DNA from: Zygnema cylindricum
Lineage: Eukaryota; Streptophyta; Zygnematophyceae; Zygnematales; Zygnemataceae
Assembly: GCA_037447655.1 (NCBI GenBank)
Contig: JBBHKE010001495.1
Location: 1-64,000 of the forward strand
Length of the DNA: 64,000 nucleotides
Direction of reading: 5' to 3'
The first letter of the stretch is position 1, and each line of letters starts with the position of its first letter. This document shows positions 34,649-44,488 of the stretch, piece by piece. The notes beneath the pieces were generated by a model. It did no database searches, had not been told where the DNA came from, and saw only the letters and a list, made by a program, of their open reading frames with translations. Position numbers and translations under genes: made by a program.

Positions 34649-35704
34649 GAATGTACCCTCGGGAGCACCACAGACTACCCCAAAACAGCCTCCTTTGATT
34701 CCACTCAGAATTCTACAGGATAACCAAACCCAGCTGAAACTACTCAACCCGAGATTTCGTAGAACATTTAGTATTTCCACCAATTTTCATACAAAAATAC
34801 CAAACCGAATAATCACAACACTCTGTCAAAGTTGCAGAAAAACAGCCTGCCAGAACTTTGATAAATATGACCAACTTCACAATGAAGCCCCAAGCAAACC
34901 ACACTCAAACTAGGTCTGAAAATTCGCCACAATATTTCCAATACAAAGAGGAACACACATGCAAAATTTTAGATAATTGTGCCAATAAAACTGAGAGCAA
35001 TTCTCAGATGAAAATCCCAAAAAGGAGTAGAAACAGTTTCTGTCCAAAAAAGTTCGTAAGTCAAAAATGACTAAGTCCTACAAATATACACTACAATTTA
35101 CTACTAACTGTACGGAGGCATACCAGCCGTTCGTAATCAATCAACTACCTTTATTAATGTGAGTGTACTTGAAACCTACACTAATAAATAATACACAGGA
35201 CAAAACATCGTTAAATATTTACAAGTCTTACTAATTCCGTCAATCGAATCGGGACCGTCCAAAATAAGTATCTTGTGACGGACGCGATTTCGCGTCCCTC
35301 ACCAAACCGACGGCGCCGCCGTCCGTAGCTCTTTTTCCGCATACTTGATGTCATATCACACGGTCACACAATCACTTGACGAACTGATGCCACCTCACCA
35401 AAATTAATCCATACACGTGGCGTCCTTTCCACTCAATGCCTCTCACGCAACTTTCAGTTTGAATCCCTTTCGTCATCATTATGATTCGTACTTGCAGTGT
35501 ACCTTTCAACAATATTCCAAATCGGATCGCTTTGCGATCCGCCGTTCATTTGACTTACGTTTGTTCACGCCACTGATTTAGATCAATACGTCTCAATACA
35601 CTTAGTACCTAGTACACAAGCTGCTATGGCTGCGATGTAACCAGTGCAGCATGGCAGCATAGCAATGTGATACAGAGAGGACTTAAGGTTTCCGAAAACC
35701 AACA
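34623..35704 (-). repeat. 5' LTR of the family-C element
   Basis: Reading the minus strand, it begins TGTTGGTTTTCGGAAACC, itself a GGTTT-TCGG-AAACC hairpin, and ends GAACAACA; 1082 bp. An early hairpin lies around the ATGCTGC..GCAGCCAT words. U3 holds GATCGC/GCGATC palindromes, also found at 45841 and 53030. A second hairpin CTGAGA/TCTCAG lies in the leader near 34992-35008. It is very similar to the solo LTR at 45594-46653. Confidence 0.85.
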
Positions 35705-36961
35705 ATGGCCACCTGTTCAACCATAGTAGATGTTAGGACAAAATTATTACCAAGTAAAATGCGTAAAGGAAGAGGAATGATTACAAGATTTGTCATGATA
35801 GATCTCGTACATGACATGTGATGCGACGCACCCGAATCTATCAACCAATCAGAGTTATTACCTGATGCATTGAAAGCGTACCCATAGTCTATTGGAGAAA
35901 TGGGAGCAAGTAGGAAATTGATGTGGTTGATAGGCGGCGTTTCTTGATTTGCTACCTCCGATTGAAGGAGTGGTGGAGGTACATTCGGCACGAATTGAAA
36001 ATGAGGTGCCACATTGTACCACGGGGGAGGGGAACCGTAAGGACCGTACGAGGGAGTCATAAATGCTGGAGTCGCTTGTCTAACGGGATTGTACGCGACA
36101 GGCAGATTGTGCGGCGCTCTTGGATTTGGAGCGTTGTTTTTGTTTTGGCCGCCACCGCCGCCGCCTGACGCACGTTCACATTTTCGGGCAAGAATTGGAC
36201 ACACGTCGATTAAGTGATCTTTTTCTTTGCGGTATCTACAAAAAAAAAAAGATCCTGAAGCAACTGAAAATAAAAAAAATTGAAGCAAAAGTAGTTAGTG
36301 TTGTAGCGTCAGATAACATCACATGTTTTTTTAATTTTTGTCTACTTTATTCATAGACAAGTTGATTGGTTAGATCAGGTAGCGTGACATTTGCAGGATT
36401 TTTGTCAACTGTACTACCAAAAGATTCAAAACTGGGCGGCAATCGTGCCAAAATCACGCTAATGAGATCTTCATGAGTAACAGAATAATTAATGCACTTC
36501 AAACAAACAACCTTTGATTGTACTTTTTGTATAAAAGACAACATATCTTCAGACTTATCCTTTTCAAGAAGAATGAATTCACGTCGAAGGGCCAAACGAT
36601 GTGGCCACGTGTCAAATTCATACACGGCACATAAAAGTCGCCACGCTTCATTTGCGGTTGTGGCAGTTCGTACAAGATTTGCAATTATACCATCCAACAA
36701 CACAAATGAGACGAGACAAAGCGATGGAGTCCTTTCTCTCCATGCAATGATTGCAGTCTAGGCGGCCGCAATGTCATCGTCATCCTCGTCTGGAAAAATT
36801 AAAATGATGACATCTCTTATGACATGGCCCCATAATTTTTCAAAACTGAATAAATGTTGGATGAAAAAATTCCAGTTGTAAAAGTCCTTCCCTTTAAATT
36901 TATGAACTGAGTTTGACACGGCCGAAGTCGTGGGCCTATAACCTAATAGATTAGCGGCCAT
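35705..36961 (-). pseudogene. Copia gag and protease start of a different lineage
   Basis: The minus-strand frame 36961-36347 encodes a UBN2-type copia Gag: NSVHKFKGKDFYNWNFF, then LVRTATTANEAWRLLCAVYE, RLALRREFILLEKD, MLSFIQKVQSKV and ARLPPSFESF. One in-frame TAG lies near 36757. A second open segment, 36288-35683, has a degraded zinc knuckle (CRYRKEKDHLIDVC, second Cys lost) and a Gly run. A Pro/Tyr-rich linker and a protease start with SDWLIDSGASHHM follow. It ends where the family-C LTR was inserted. This gag is much more like common land-plant copia elements than the other families here. Confidence 0.8.
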
Positions 36962-37369
36962 AACAAAGAAAATAATTTAAAGCAAAATAACAAGAAAAAA
37001 GTACAAAGTACATAAAAGGTAAAAAAGGACAACAAGGACAAAAAGACTGTCGTGAACTTCAGTTCAAATATTAAATGAATTTGTTAATTGACATTGTGAG
37101 ACGCTTGAGATTTGTTGAAATTAATAGATTTCTAGAGTATTTTCTAGTTTTAAATATGTTAGTATAAAAGGTAAAGAAAAGGACACGCAGCCTGCCTCCA
37201 CCTCCTCTCTCTAGCCCCCATACTTGTTGTAGTCACCGAAGGATAGAGAGGGTGGTTAATCCAAGGCTTCCTTAGTTCAAACAGGCAGTTATTTTTGTTG
37301 AAATTAAAGGTATTTTCTAGGTTATTTAAGTAAGTTAAATAGGAGGAGGAAAAGGCAGAGGCAGCCTTC

Positions 37370-37434
37370 TTCTAACTTCTCTCTCTAGCCCTCATACTTG
37401 TCGTAGTCACTGAAGGCTGGAGAGGAAGCTAGAG
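37370..37434 (+). other. U3 hairpin with conserved loop
   Basis: Left arm 37370-37390 and right arm 37415-37434 pair over about 20 bp with one mismatch and one bulge. The loop holds CATACTTGTCGTAGTCACTGA. The same loop occurs in A1, A5, A6, D and E LTRs above stems of different sequence that still pair. Whether it acts as DNA, as sense RNA or as antisense RNA is unknown. Confidence 0.8.
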
Positions 37435-37502
37435 CCATGGCTGCCTATGCTTCTGCTTCTTCTTGTCAGAAGGCATATCATTGGTAAACTTACCAAAAAG
37501 AT

Positions 37503-37576
37503 TGACGGACCCAGGATTTGATCCCGGTACCTACCGTCCGTTAATCTAGCCGTTAGTCTTAACCTATAGTCTAAGA
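37503..37576 (-). other. Antisense tRNA-like segment in U3
   Basis: The minus strand shows a D-arm-like TTAGACTATAGGTTAAGAC, then a B-box-like GGGATCAAATCC in a paired T arm (CCGGG/CCTGG), then GTCCGTCAA. A segment AACGGAC pairs with GTCCGTC, giving an acceptor-plus-T-arm minihelix. A full cloverleaf does not fold convincingly, so this is tRNA-derived or tRNA-mimicking, not a tRNA gene. Equivalents occur in all other A, D and E LTRs. Confidence 0.7.
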
Positions 37577-37813
37577 CCAGTGCTGAAGTATATAGGGTAC
37601 GATAGCTACTTAAAGATAACAAAATACAGAAGTTCGGTTTACTGACAAACGCACCACAATCACACAAACACAGTTAAAAAGAATTACACTTAAAAGTACT
37701 GTTTGTATTTTAAACGGCTATAAATTAAGGCCGACATCAATCCAACGACGTAGAAAAGCCAGAATCGCCGAATGATCTATTTGGCGGTTTGCGATCATAG
37801 CCACACCGGGTGA

Positions 37814-38062
37814 CACGTGGCATCATGACATTGGATGACGGCATCTCCGGGACATACTATGGCAAACCCGGATATGGCAGGCGTTGTCTTTTTGGCCATG
37901 TCGTACAATGGCCGTACAGAAAGTACTCCGCACAAAGTACCTGTGTGTACTATACACTTAATTGATTGGCTCCGTACATCAGTAGTAGAGGGTTTAGAGA
38001 GGGGTTTAGAACTTAGGAAATTAGAGGTAGCCGCCTCTCTCCCAGAGAGCTTCTGTATAAAA
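37814..38062 (+). promoter_or_regulatory. U3 promoter region of A2: G-box, GTAC array, TATA
   Basis: CACGTGG lies at 37814-37820. GTAC cores start at 37903, 37914, 37923, 37937 and 37947. TATAAAA is at 38056-38062, about 205 bases before the Gag ATG. G-boxes are bound by plant bZIP/bHLH factors and GTAC is the core of SBP-domain sites; use of either here is inference. Confidence 0.6.
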
Positions 38063-38266
38063 TGTCATCTTTGACCATTGATAATTTACTGCACAGAGGA
38101 GGAAATTCAAGGATTCCTTTTGTGGCAAACTCAGGGGAGTCAGCTCTTTTTAGGGGTGCACTTTGGTCAGTCTGTATACTGTCTGGGTGTCAGCTATACT
38201 TGTACAGACTCAAAAGGGTTGAGGTCATCCTAGAGGCTTCTAGTAGGCTGCTTGCCTTGAGTACCA

Positions 38267-41200
38267 ATGGAGGTCTCAGAGTTGCAGGTTATGGGCGCAC
38301 CCTCTAGGGTGCCCATATTTCTTGGGACTGGGTTTATCTATTGGGAAAGTATGATGATAGGAGCCCTATGCGAGAAAAGATTTTGGGGAATAGTGAGTGG
38401 GCGAGTGAAGCGCCCATCTGGTACTGCTATCCCTCTAAGGTTTGCAGGTAGCAGATTTGGTAGAAAACCAGATCCACCGCCATCAATGGAGTAAGAAGAC
38501 GGAGAAAGCATCGTGATGGAAAAACAGAAAGAAAAAAGAGAAAACCACACCTACAACAACCGGATTTGCTTTCATGTCTCCTATTCCGAGGAATGAGGAG
38601 AATGACATCGATACCTGGGACTACAACAACATGGCGGCGAAGCATTTTGTCCTCCGTCATCTCACACAAGGACTCGCATGTCCTCATTTGCAAGTGGAAA
38701 GGGCATCCAATCTGTGGGATGCTCTTATAGAGATGTACTGTAGCGGTACTATTTAGGAACAGAAGCTAGCAGATCAAATGATCAATGGATACTTCCACAA
38801 AGGAGAGAAGATGCTCGATTTTTGCAATGAGCTGGCTATACTTTTCATGGAGTTAGAGTGTGCCAGAAAAGTAGAAACCGAGAAGGCAAAGGTTCACTGC
38901 TTACTCATGAAACTACCCGATGAGTATGAGGACATTGTGAACCGGGTACAAGATCTGCCGAACTCCAGGTGGATATGGAATTCGATAGTTGGTATGATCC
39001 TTGTTCGAGAGAACACAATCGAAATTCGGAGGGGAGTTAAGAGTGGACAAGCCTTGGCGGCCGGAGCAAGTTGGAGAAACAAAGATTCACAGAAACCCCT
39101 TGGAAGTAATGGAGGGGAAGATAAAAAAATTCACTCCGATGAGTCCGGAACTAGGGGACCAAAGGGGCTTTGTCATTTCTGGAAGAAACCCGGGCATTAC
39201 ATGGCGGAATGTACCAAACTGACCGAACTTCGGATAAAGGAGGGGAAGACCGGGGGTCAATCACGAGGGAAGAAAAAGGCACTTGTCACGCAGTTACTAG
39301 AGGAGGAGTCCGATGAGGAGGACGACGAACTTATTTTGGATGAGGAGTTCGAGGCAAAGACAAAAGTCGAAATTCCACAAAAGCAAAAATGCGCCTTCGT
39401 TGGACTGAAAGGTGAAAGAGGCTGGATTGTGGATTCAGGTGCATCCATGCACATGTGCAAGGATAAGCATTTGTTTACTACGCTGAGAAAGATCCATACA
39501 GTAGAGATTGAATATGGGGATGGGAGGGTAGTGACCACTACTTATGTAGGATCGGTAGATCTGAAAGTCATAGTGGAGGGAAAAACCTCAATAGTCATGT
39601 TCTCTGATGTATTGTTTATTCCGGGGTTAAACAAAAACCTTATCTCTACATCTGTATTAGATGATAAAGGATTTGAAACTAGCACCAGAAAAGGCGTTTT
39701 TACAGCTAGCTTTTAGTGAGATGTGTATTTCACTGCTGAGAAAGGTAGCCAAGGGATGTTCAGGCTTGCTTTAAGTAATGAAAAACTCAAACTTTACTAT
39801 GCTGGTGTCAATGATATTATTTATGGCATAATAGACTTGGGCATGTGAATCTAGAAAAGTTAAAAGAAATGAAAAAGTTGGGAGTAGTTGAAAGGATACG
39901 CTTTGGGGAAAATGATAATGTGAGTGATTGCAGTGGGTGTGCTCAAAGTAAAGCACACAGATTACCATTCCCAAAAGAAGCAACTTATAAAGGAGAAAAA
40001 ATTCTTGATCTAGTACACACAGACATTTGGGGACCTGCGAGAGTGTCATCACTTGGAGGCAAAAGATTTATGCTAACCATTACTGATGATTGGTCCCGAT
40101 ACTCCCGGGTATACTTTCTGAAAAACAAATCAGAAACTCCGGAGTATTTCAAACATTATAAGGCATGGGCCGAGAAACTGCACGAGACCCCAATAAAGAG
40201 AGTAAAAAGTGACAATGGAGGGGAATATACCTCCAATCAGTTTGAGGAGTTCTTAAGGGAGGATGGTGTTCAACATCAAAAGACAGTTCCAAAAAACCCG
40301 GAACAGAATGGTGTTGCCGAGAGATTGAATAGGACACTAAATGATAGTGCCCGGAGTATGTTGTCAGATAAACGGATAAGAAAAATATTTTGGGCCGAAG
40401 CTATGAATTGTGCTAATTATTTGAGAAACAGAGTACTAACTTCGGCAGTGAAAGGCCAAACTCCATAGGAGAAATGGACCTACAAAAAACCAGATCTATC
40501 TCAGTTAAAGGTTTTCGATAGTAAAGTCTTCTTTTTAGATACAGATAAATCAAACTAGAAACTAGATCCTAAAGGGAAACCTGGATACTTGCTAGGATAT
40601 GATGAGGATGTAAAAGGGTATAGAGTGTATGATCTAAAGAGAGAAGATATAATTTAGTGAAGCATCTAGTAGCTATAGATGAAGGGAAGTCTGTAGATCC
40701 CTTTAAATCCTCAAAGTCAGTCAGAATCAGATTTGAGTCAGATAATTCTGATGACTTTCATCTTCTTAACTATCCGGGTCTTCAAGAAGATATATCCTTG
40801 CAGATTCAAAACAGACAGATAAAGACTTGAACTTGGAAACACCAATGACACAAGCGGAAGACGTGGTGGAAACAGATATGGATCCGAGGGACAGGGGAGA
40901 AGCTGTGGTGATTCGAAAGAACCCACGGGAACCATCTATCCCAACCGCAGATTTTGAGGGAGGGAGAAGAAGCAGCAAAAGGCTTCAAGAGAAACAAGTT
41001 AACAACAAGGTAACTAAACTGTCTCACCCGGACGAACCTCAAACATATGAAGAGGCAATGAACTGCCCGAAAAGAAACCGGTGGAAGACGCCCATCAATG
41101 AAGAGATGTCTTCAATCATGGCGGCTGACACATGGGAGTTGGTGGACTGTCCACCCGATAGAAAACCAATTGGATGTTAGTGGGTTTTCAAACTAAAACT

Positions 41201-42628
41201 GAATCCAGACAATACTATTAAGCGGTATAAGGCCCGATTAGTGGCGAAAGGCTTTACTCACAAAGAGGGACTACGAAGAAACCTTCGCTCCAGTCGTCAG
41301 ATTTCCCTCGGTCCGAATACTTCTCAGTGTGGAAACTGTAGAAGACATGGAAGTTCACCAGATGGACATAAAGACAGCTTTCCTATATGGAGAACTAGAG
41401 GAAGAGATCTTCATGCGACAGCCGAAAGGATTCGTGGAACAAGGAGAGGAAAGTAAAGTATGCCGGCTGATCAATTCTCTCTATGGTTTGAAACAGGCGC
41501 CCAGACAATGGAACAAGAAACTTGATGAGTTCCTTACCGGTCTGAGATACATCCGCATCAGTTCAGATCATTCAATTTATGTTTTTGAAGATGAGGAAAG
41601 TGTCATCTTTATTGCAATTTATGTTGATGGTCTTCTTGTTCTAAGTAAGTCGTTAAAGAAAATCAACAAACTAAAAACAGATCTAAAGGGAAGATTCGAA
41701 ATGAAAGATATGGGGGAGGCTAGATTTATTCTAGGAATACAAGTAGAGAGAGATAGAAAAAAACGGATAATTAGACTAACTCAGAAAGAGGCAATTAGAA
41801 ACATGCTGGATAAATTTCAGATGAACAAAGCCAACGCTTGCACAACTCCCATGGATCTAAAAAAGGAGAGTGAGGGGAGTGAGGAAGGAGACATCCTAGT
41901 TCTAGATGATGAACTAGATCCAGAAGAAAAGAAGTTTATATAGACTATTCCATACAGACAGGTAGTGGGCAGTCTGATTTATTTTATGAATTGTACGAGA
42001 CCAGATTTGGCAGCAGCTGTAGGAGTGCTAAGTAGGAGTCTGAATGCTCCTACCAAAAGGGATTGGGAAGCAGCGAAAAGGGTCCTCAGATATCTCATAG
42101 GAACTAGAGATCTATGGCTGCAGCTGGGTGGGGAAAACACTGACATCACCACTTGGAGTGATGCCAGCTATGGGGATGCTCCGATGAGAAGATGTACATC
42201 AGGATATGTGTTGTATGTGGGGAATGGTGCATGTTGCTGGAGCAGTAAGCAGCAAAAGGTCATTGCTCAGTCTACCATGGAGGCAGAGTATATGGCATCT
42301 TGCTTTGCTGTGACGGAATTGATGTGTGTCAAATCCTTGCTTTGTGAATTGGGGTACCTAAAGAGTGGAATTCAGAAAATATTCAGTGATAATCAAGCAG
42401 CAATTGCAATTGCTGCTAATCCCAAACATCATTTTGAAGCAAAACACATGGACATCAGACTTAGCTTTGTTAGAGAAAATGTGGAGAACAAAATAATAAG
42501 TCTAAAATACAGACCAGACAGTGAGATGCCACAGTGAGATGGTGGCAGACATGATGACTAAGCCTATACCGTCTCCTAAATTATTTTTTTGCAGAGAGAG
42601 ATGTGGACTTAAAATTAAAAGTGACTAG
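38267..42628 (+). pseudogene. A2 gag-pol, broken
   Basis: Gag from ATG 38267 (SELQVMGAPSRVPIF) with a frameshift near 38490. Capsid and nucleocapsid are at 38574-39716. The zinc knuckle C-HF-W-KKPG-H-YMAE-C has lost its second Cys. The protease GWIVDSGASMHMC (about 39420) looks intact. Integrase is at 39845-40468 (CSGC, HTDIWGPA, SDNGGEY, NGVAERLNRT), with frameshifts on both sides and a TAG at 40466. RT is at 40827-41943: ELVDCPPDRKPIGC, DIKTAFLYGELEEE, and the active site YVDG at 41620-41631, with the second catalytic Asp lost. A TAG at 41941 replaces Gln. RNase H 41965-42537 is near complete; an 11-base duplication (CAGTGAGATG) shifts its last 30 codons. Confidence 0.92.
38287..38301 (+). 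promoter_or_regulatory. Primer-binding site of A2, half-tRNA type
   Basis: GGTTATGGGCGCACC follows the LTR end directly. The consensus in this window, GGTTATGGGCCCACC, is complementary to the anticodon arm of plant-type initiator tRNA-Met, not to its 3' end. Drosophila copia is primed by a 5' half of this tRNA cut in the anticodon region. The site is inside the gag ORF and encodes Val-Met-Gly. Confidence 0.75.
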
Positions 42629-42666
42629 AAAATAAGGGGAGTGTTGTAATTAAAGGTATTTTCTAG
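42625..42666 (+). other. Inverted repeat bracketing the A2 polypurine tract
   Basis: CTAGAAAATA at 42625-42634, upstream of the purine tract, pairs perfectly with TATTTTCTAG at 42657-42666 inside the 3' LTR. The 22-base loop contains AGGGGAG and the first bases of the LTR. The same arrangement is present in other families with the same or different arm sequences. Confidence 0.8.
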
Positions 42667-43628
42667 GTTATTTAAGTAAGTTAAATAGGAGGAGGAAATG
42701 GTAGAGGCAGCCTTCTTCTAACTTCTCTCTCTAGCCCTCATACTTGTCGTAGTCACTGAAGGCTGGAGAGGAAGCTAGAGCCATGGTTGCCTAAGCTTCT
42801 TCTTGTCAGAAGGCAGATCATTGGTAAACTTACCAAAAGGATTGACAAACCCATGATTTGATCTTGGCACCTACCGTCCATAAATCTAGCCGTTAGTCTT
42901 AACCTATAGTCTAAGACCAGTGCTGAAGTATATAGGGTACGATAGCTACTTAAAGATAACAAAATACAGAAGTTCGGTTTACTGACAAACGGACCACAAT
43001 CACACAGACACAGTTAAAAACAATTACACATAAAAGTACTGTTTGTATTTTAAACGGCTATAAATTAAGGCCGACATCAATCCAACGACGGAGAAAGAAG
43101 CCGGCATCGCGGAATGATCTATTTGGCGGTGTGCGGTCATAGCCACACCGGTTGACACGTGGCATCATGACATTGGATGACGGCATCTCCGAGACATACT
43201 TTGGCGAACCCGGATATGACAGGCGTCGTCTTTTTGGCCATGTCGTACAATGGTCGTACAGAAAGTACTCCGGACAAAGTACCTGTCTGTACTATATACT
43301 TAATTAATTGGCTCTGTACATCAGTAGTAGAGGGTTAAGAGAGGGTTTTAGAACTTAGGAAATTAGAGGTATCCGCCTCTCTCTTAGAGAGCTTCTGTAT
43401 AAAAGGTCATCTTTGACCATTCATAATTTACTGCTCAGGGGAGCAAATTCAAGGATTCTTTTTGTGGCAGACTCAGGGGAGTTAGCTCTTTTAGGGGGTG
43501 CACTTTGGTCAGTCTGTATATTGTCTGGGTGTCAGCTATTCTTGTACAGACTCAAAGGGGTTGAGGTCATCCTAGAGGCTTCTAGTAAGCTGCCTGCCTT
43601 CAGTACCAATGGAGGTCTCAGAGTTGCA
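42642..43628 (+). repeat. 3' LTR of A2
   Basis: TGTTGTAATTAAAGG to CAGAGTTGCA, 987 bp. The tRNA-like segment (42843-42918) is more decayed than in the 5' LTR. G-box 43156-43162; GTAC cores at 43245, 43256, 43265, 43279 and 43289; TATAAAA 43398-43404. Hairpins TGCTC-AGGG-GAGCA at 43432-43445 and GACTC-AGGG-GAGTT at 43470-43483. Confidence 0.92.
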
Positions 43629-44488
43629 ATTTTTAGTAGGTTACTAAAAATATACCTGACGGACCCGGGATTCGAACCTGTTACCTGCGGTTCGTCAAGT
43701 TGGGCAATAGCGGTCAGCTTTATCCTATTAGACTAGGACCAATGCTAAATGCCATAGTATGTGATAGATATATGTATGTTTACAGAGGAACAAATCCATT
43801 TAACTAAAACTGTATATGGCATACATACATAAAGTTTTATGAAAGTACGAAGTACAATACTATTTCAAAACGGATACTATGCATTTTGTTCCGACAACAA
43901 AACAAATGTCGCGCAACTATTTATAACGCCTAAGATTACATCTCGCTGCAAATCCAACAGTGCACATCATCGCCAAAATCCCGGAGCGGTCACTTTGGCG
44001 TTTTGTGACGTGGCATGACATGGAGCCACGTGGAGAGATGACATTCGGTCATGAGAATTCCGAGGAATGTACGGACGAGTGAAAAGTAGACACGCGTCCG
44101 CTAAATAGCCTTGTCGTACATAGGTCGTACAAAAGGTACAGCGGCAATAATACTTTTTCGTACGGTACAGTAATATGATTGGTCCGTACTTCAGTAGATA
44201 GAAGTTATTAGAGGGAATCAGGACTTAAAAAAAATTGGTAGGTAGTCACCTCTTCCTTTGGAAGTTTGTACAAATTGGCATTTTTACTGCCTCATAACTT
44301 ATCGGTTGGTTGGCCGTTTCAGTGATTCTTTTTGCTACGGATTCACGGGAGTCCAGGTTGCATAGGGTTGCACTCGAACTATCATTTTTCCTTCCTAGAC
44401 AGCAGTGGTTTTGGCTTGAAGTGGGTTAGTTAAATATTATCTAGAGGCTTCCTGTATTCTGTGATCCAATGGAGGACACAGAATTGCA

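Larger units (their letters stand above)
32992..35704 (-). mobile_element. Gag-only family-C LTR element
   Basis: Read on the minus strand: 5' LTR 35704-34623, primer-binding site GGTTATGGGCC (from 34622), one gag ORF, a 450-base tail with a short repeat, a polypurine tract (TTTTCGAGGGAG, near 33008-32996), and only TGTT of the 3' LTR. No protease, integrase, RT or RNase H similarity lies between gag and the purine tract. It fits a TR-GAG type non-autonomous element, a class described in plants. A deletion removed most of the 3' LTR at the junction with A3-2. It is inserted in the copia fragment at 35705-36961. Confidence 0.75.
37296..38286 (+). repeat. 5' LTR of A2
   Basis: TGTTGAAATTAAAGG to CAGAGTTGCA, 991 bp. 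In order: half of the polypurine-bracketing inverted repeat, U3 hairpin 37370-37434, antisense tRNA-like segment 37503-37576, G-box 37814-37820, GTAC array 37903-37950, TATA 38056-38062, leader hairpins (partly degraded here), Gag ATG 38267. Confidence 0.92.
37296..43628 (+). mobile_element. Complete copia element A2
   Basis: 5' LTR 37296-38286, primer-binding site, gag-pol, purine tract AAATAAGGGGAG, 3' LTR 42642-43628. It is flanked by ATTTT on both sides (37291-37295, 43629-43633). Total 6333 bp. The LTRs look about 95-97% identical by eye, so it is fairly recent, but gag-pol already has stops and frameshifts. It sits inside solo LTR A7. Confidence 0.93.
37113..44488 (+). repeat. Solo LTR A7 split by the complete A2 element
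   Basis: The parts 37113-37295 and 43629-44488 join to a ~1.04-kb LTR (TGTTGAAATTAATAG to GAATTGCA). Flanking 5-mers AGATT and AGTTT differ at one base, so it was probably a solo LTR with a target duplication. The U3 hairpin is near 37195-37255. The antisense tRNA-like segment at 43657-43736 has a perfect B box (GGTTCGAATCC on the minus strand). The A2 insertion lies about 25 bases from it. Leader hairpins are degraded. Confidence 0.75.

Noticed and set aside
1570-42000. Possible alternative genetic code (TAA/TAG as Gln), because several in-frame stops fall on conserved Gln positions (1575, 22571, 30824, 38755, 41941)
   Set aside because: Stops also fall on Glu, Lys, Tyr, Trp, Gly and Ser positions, TGA is included, and frameshifts occur at the same rate. 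This is ordinary decay.
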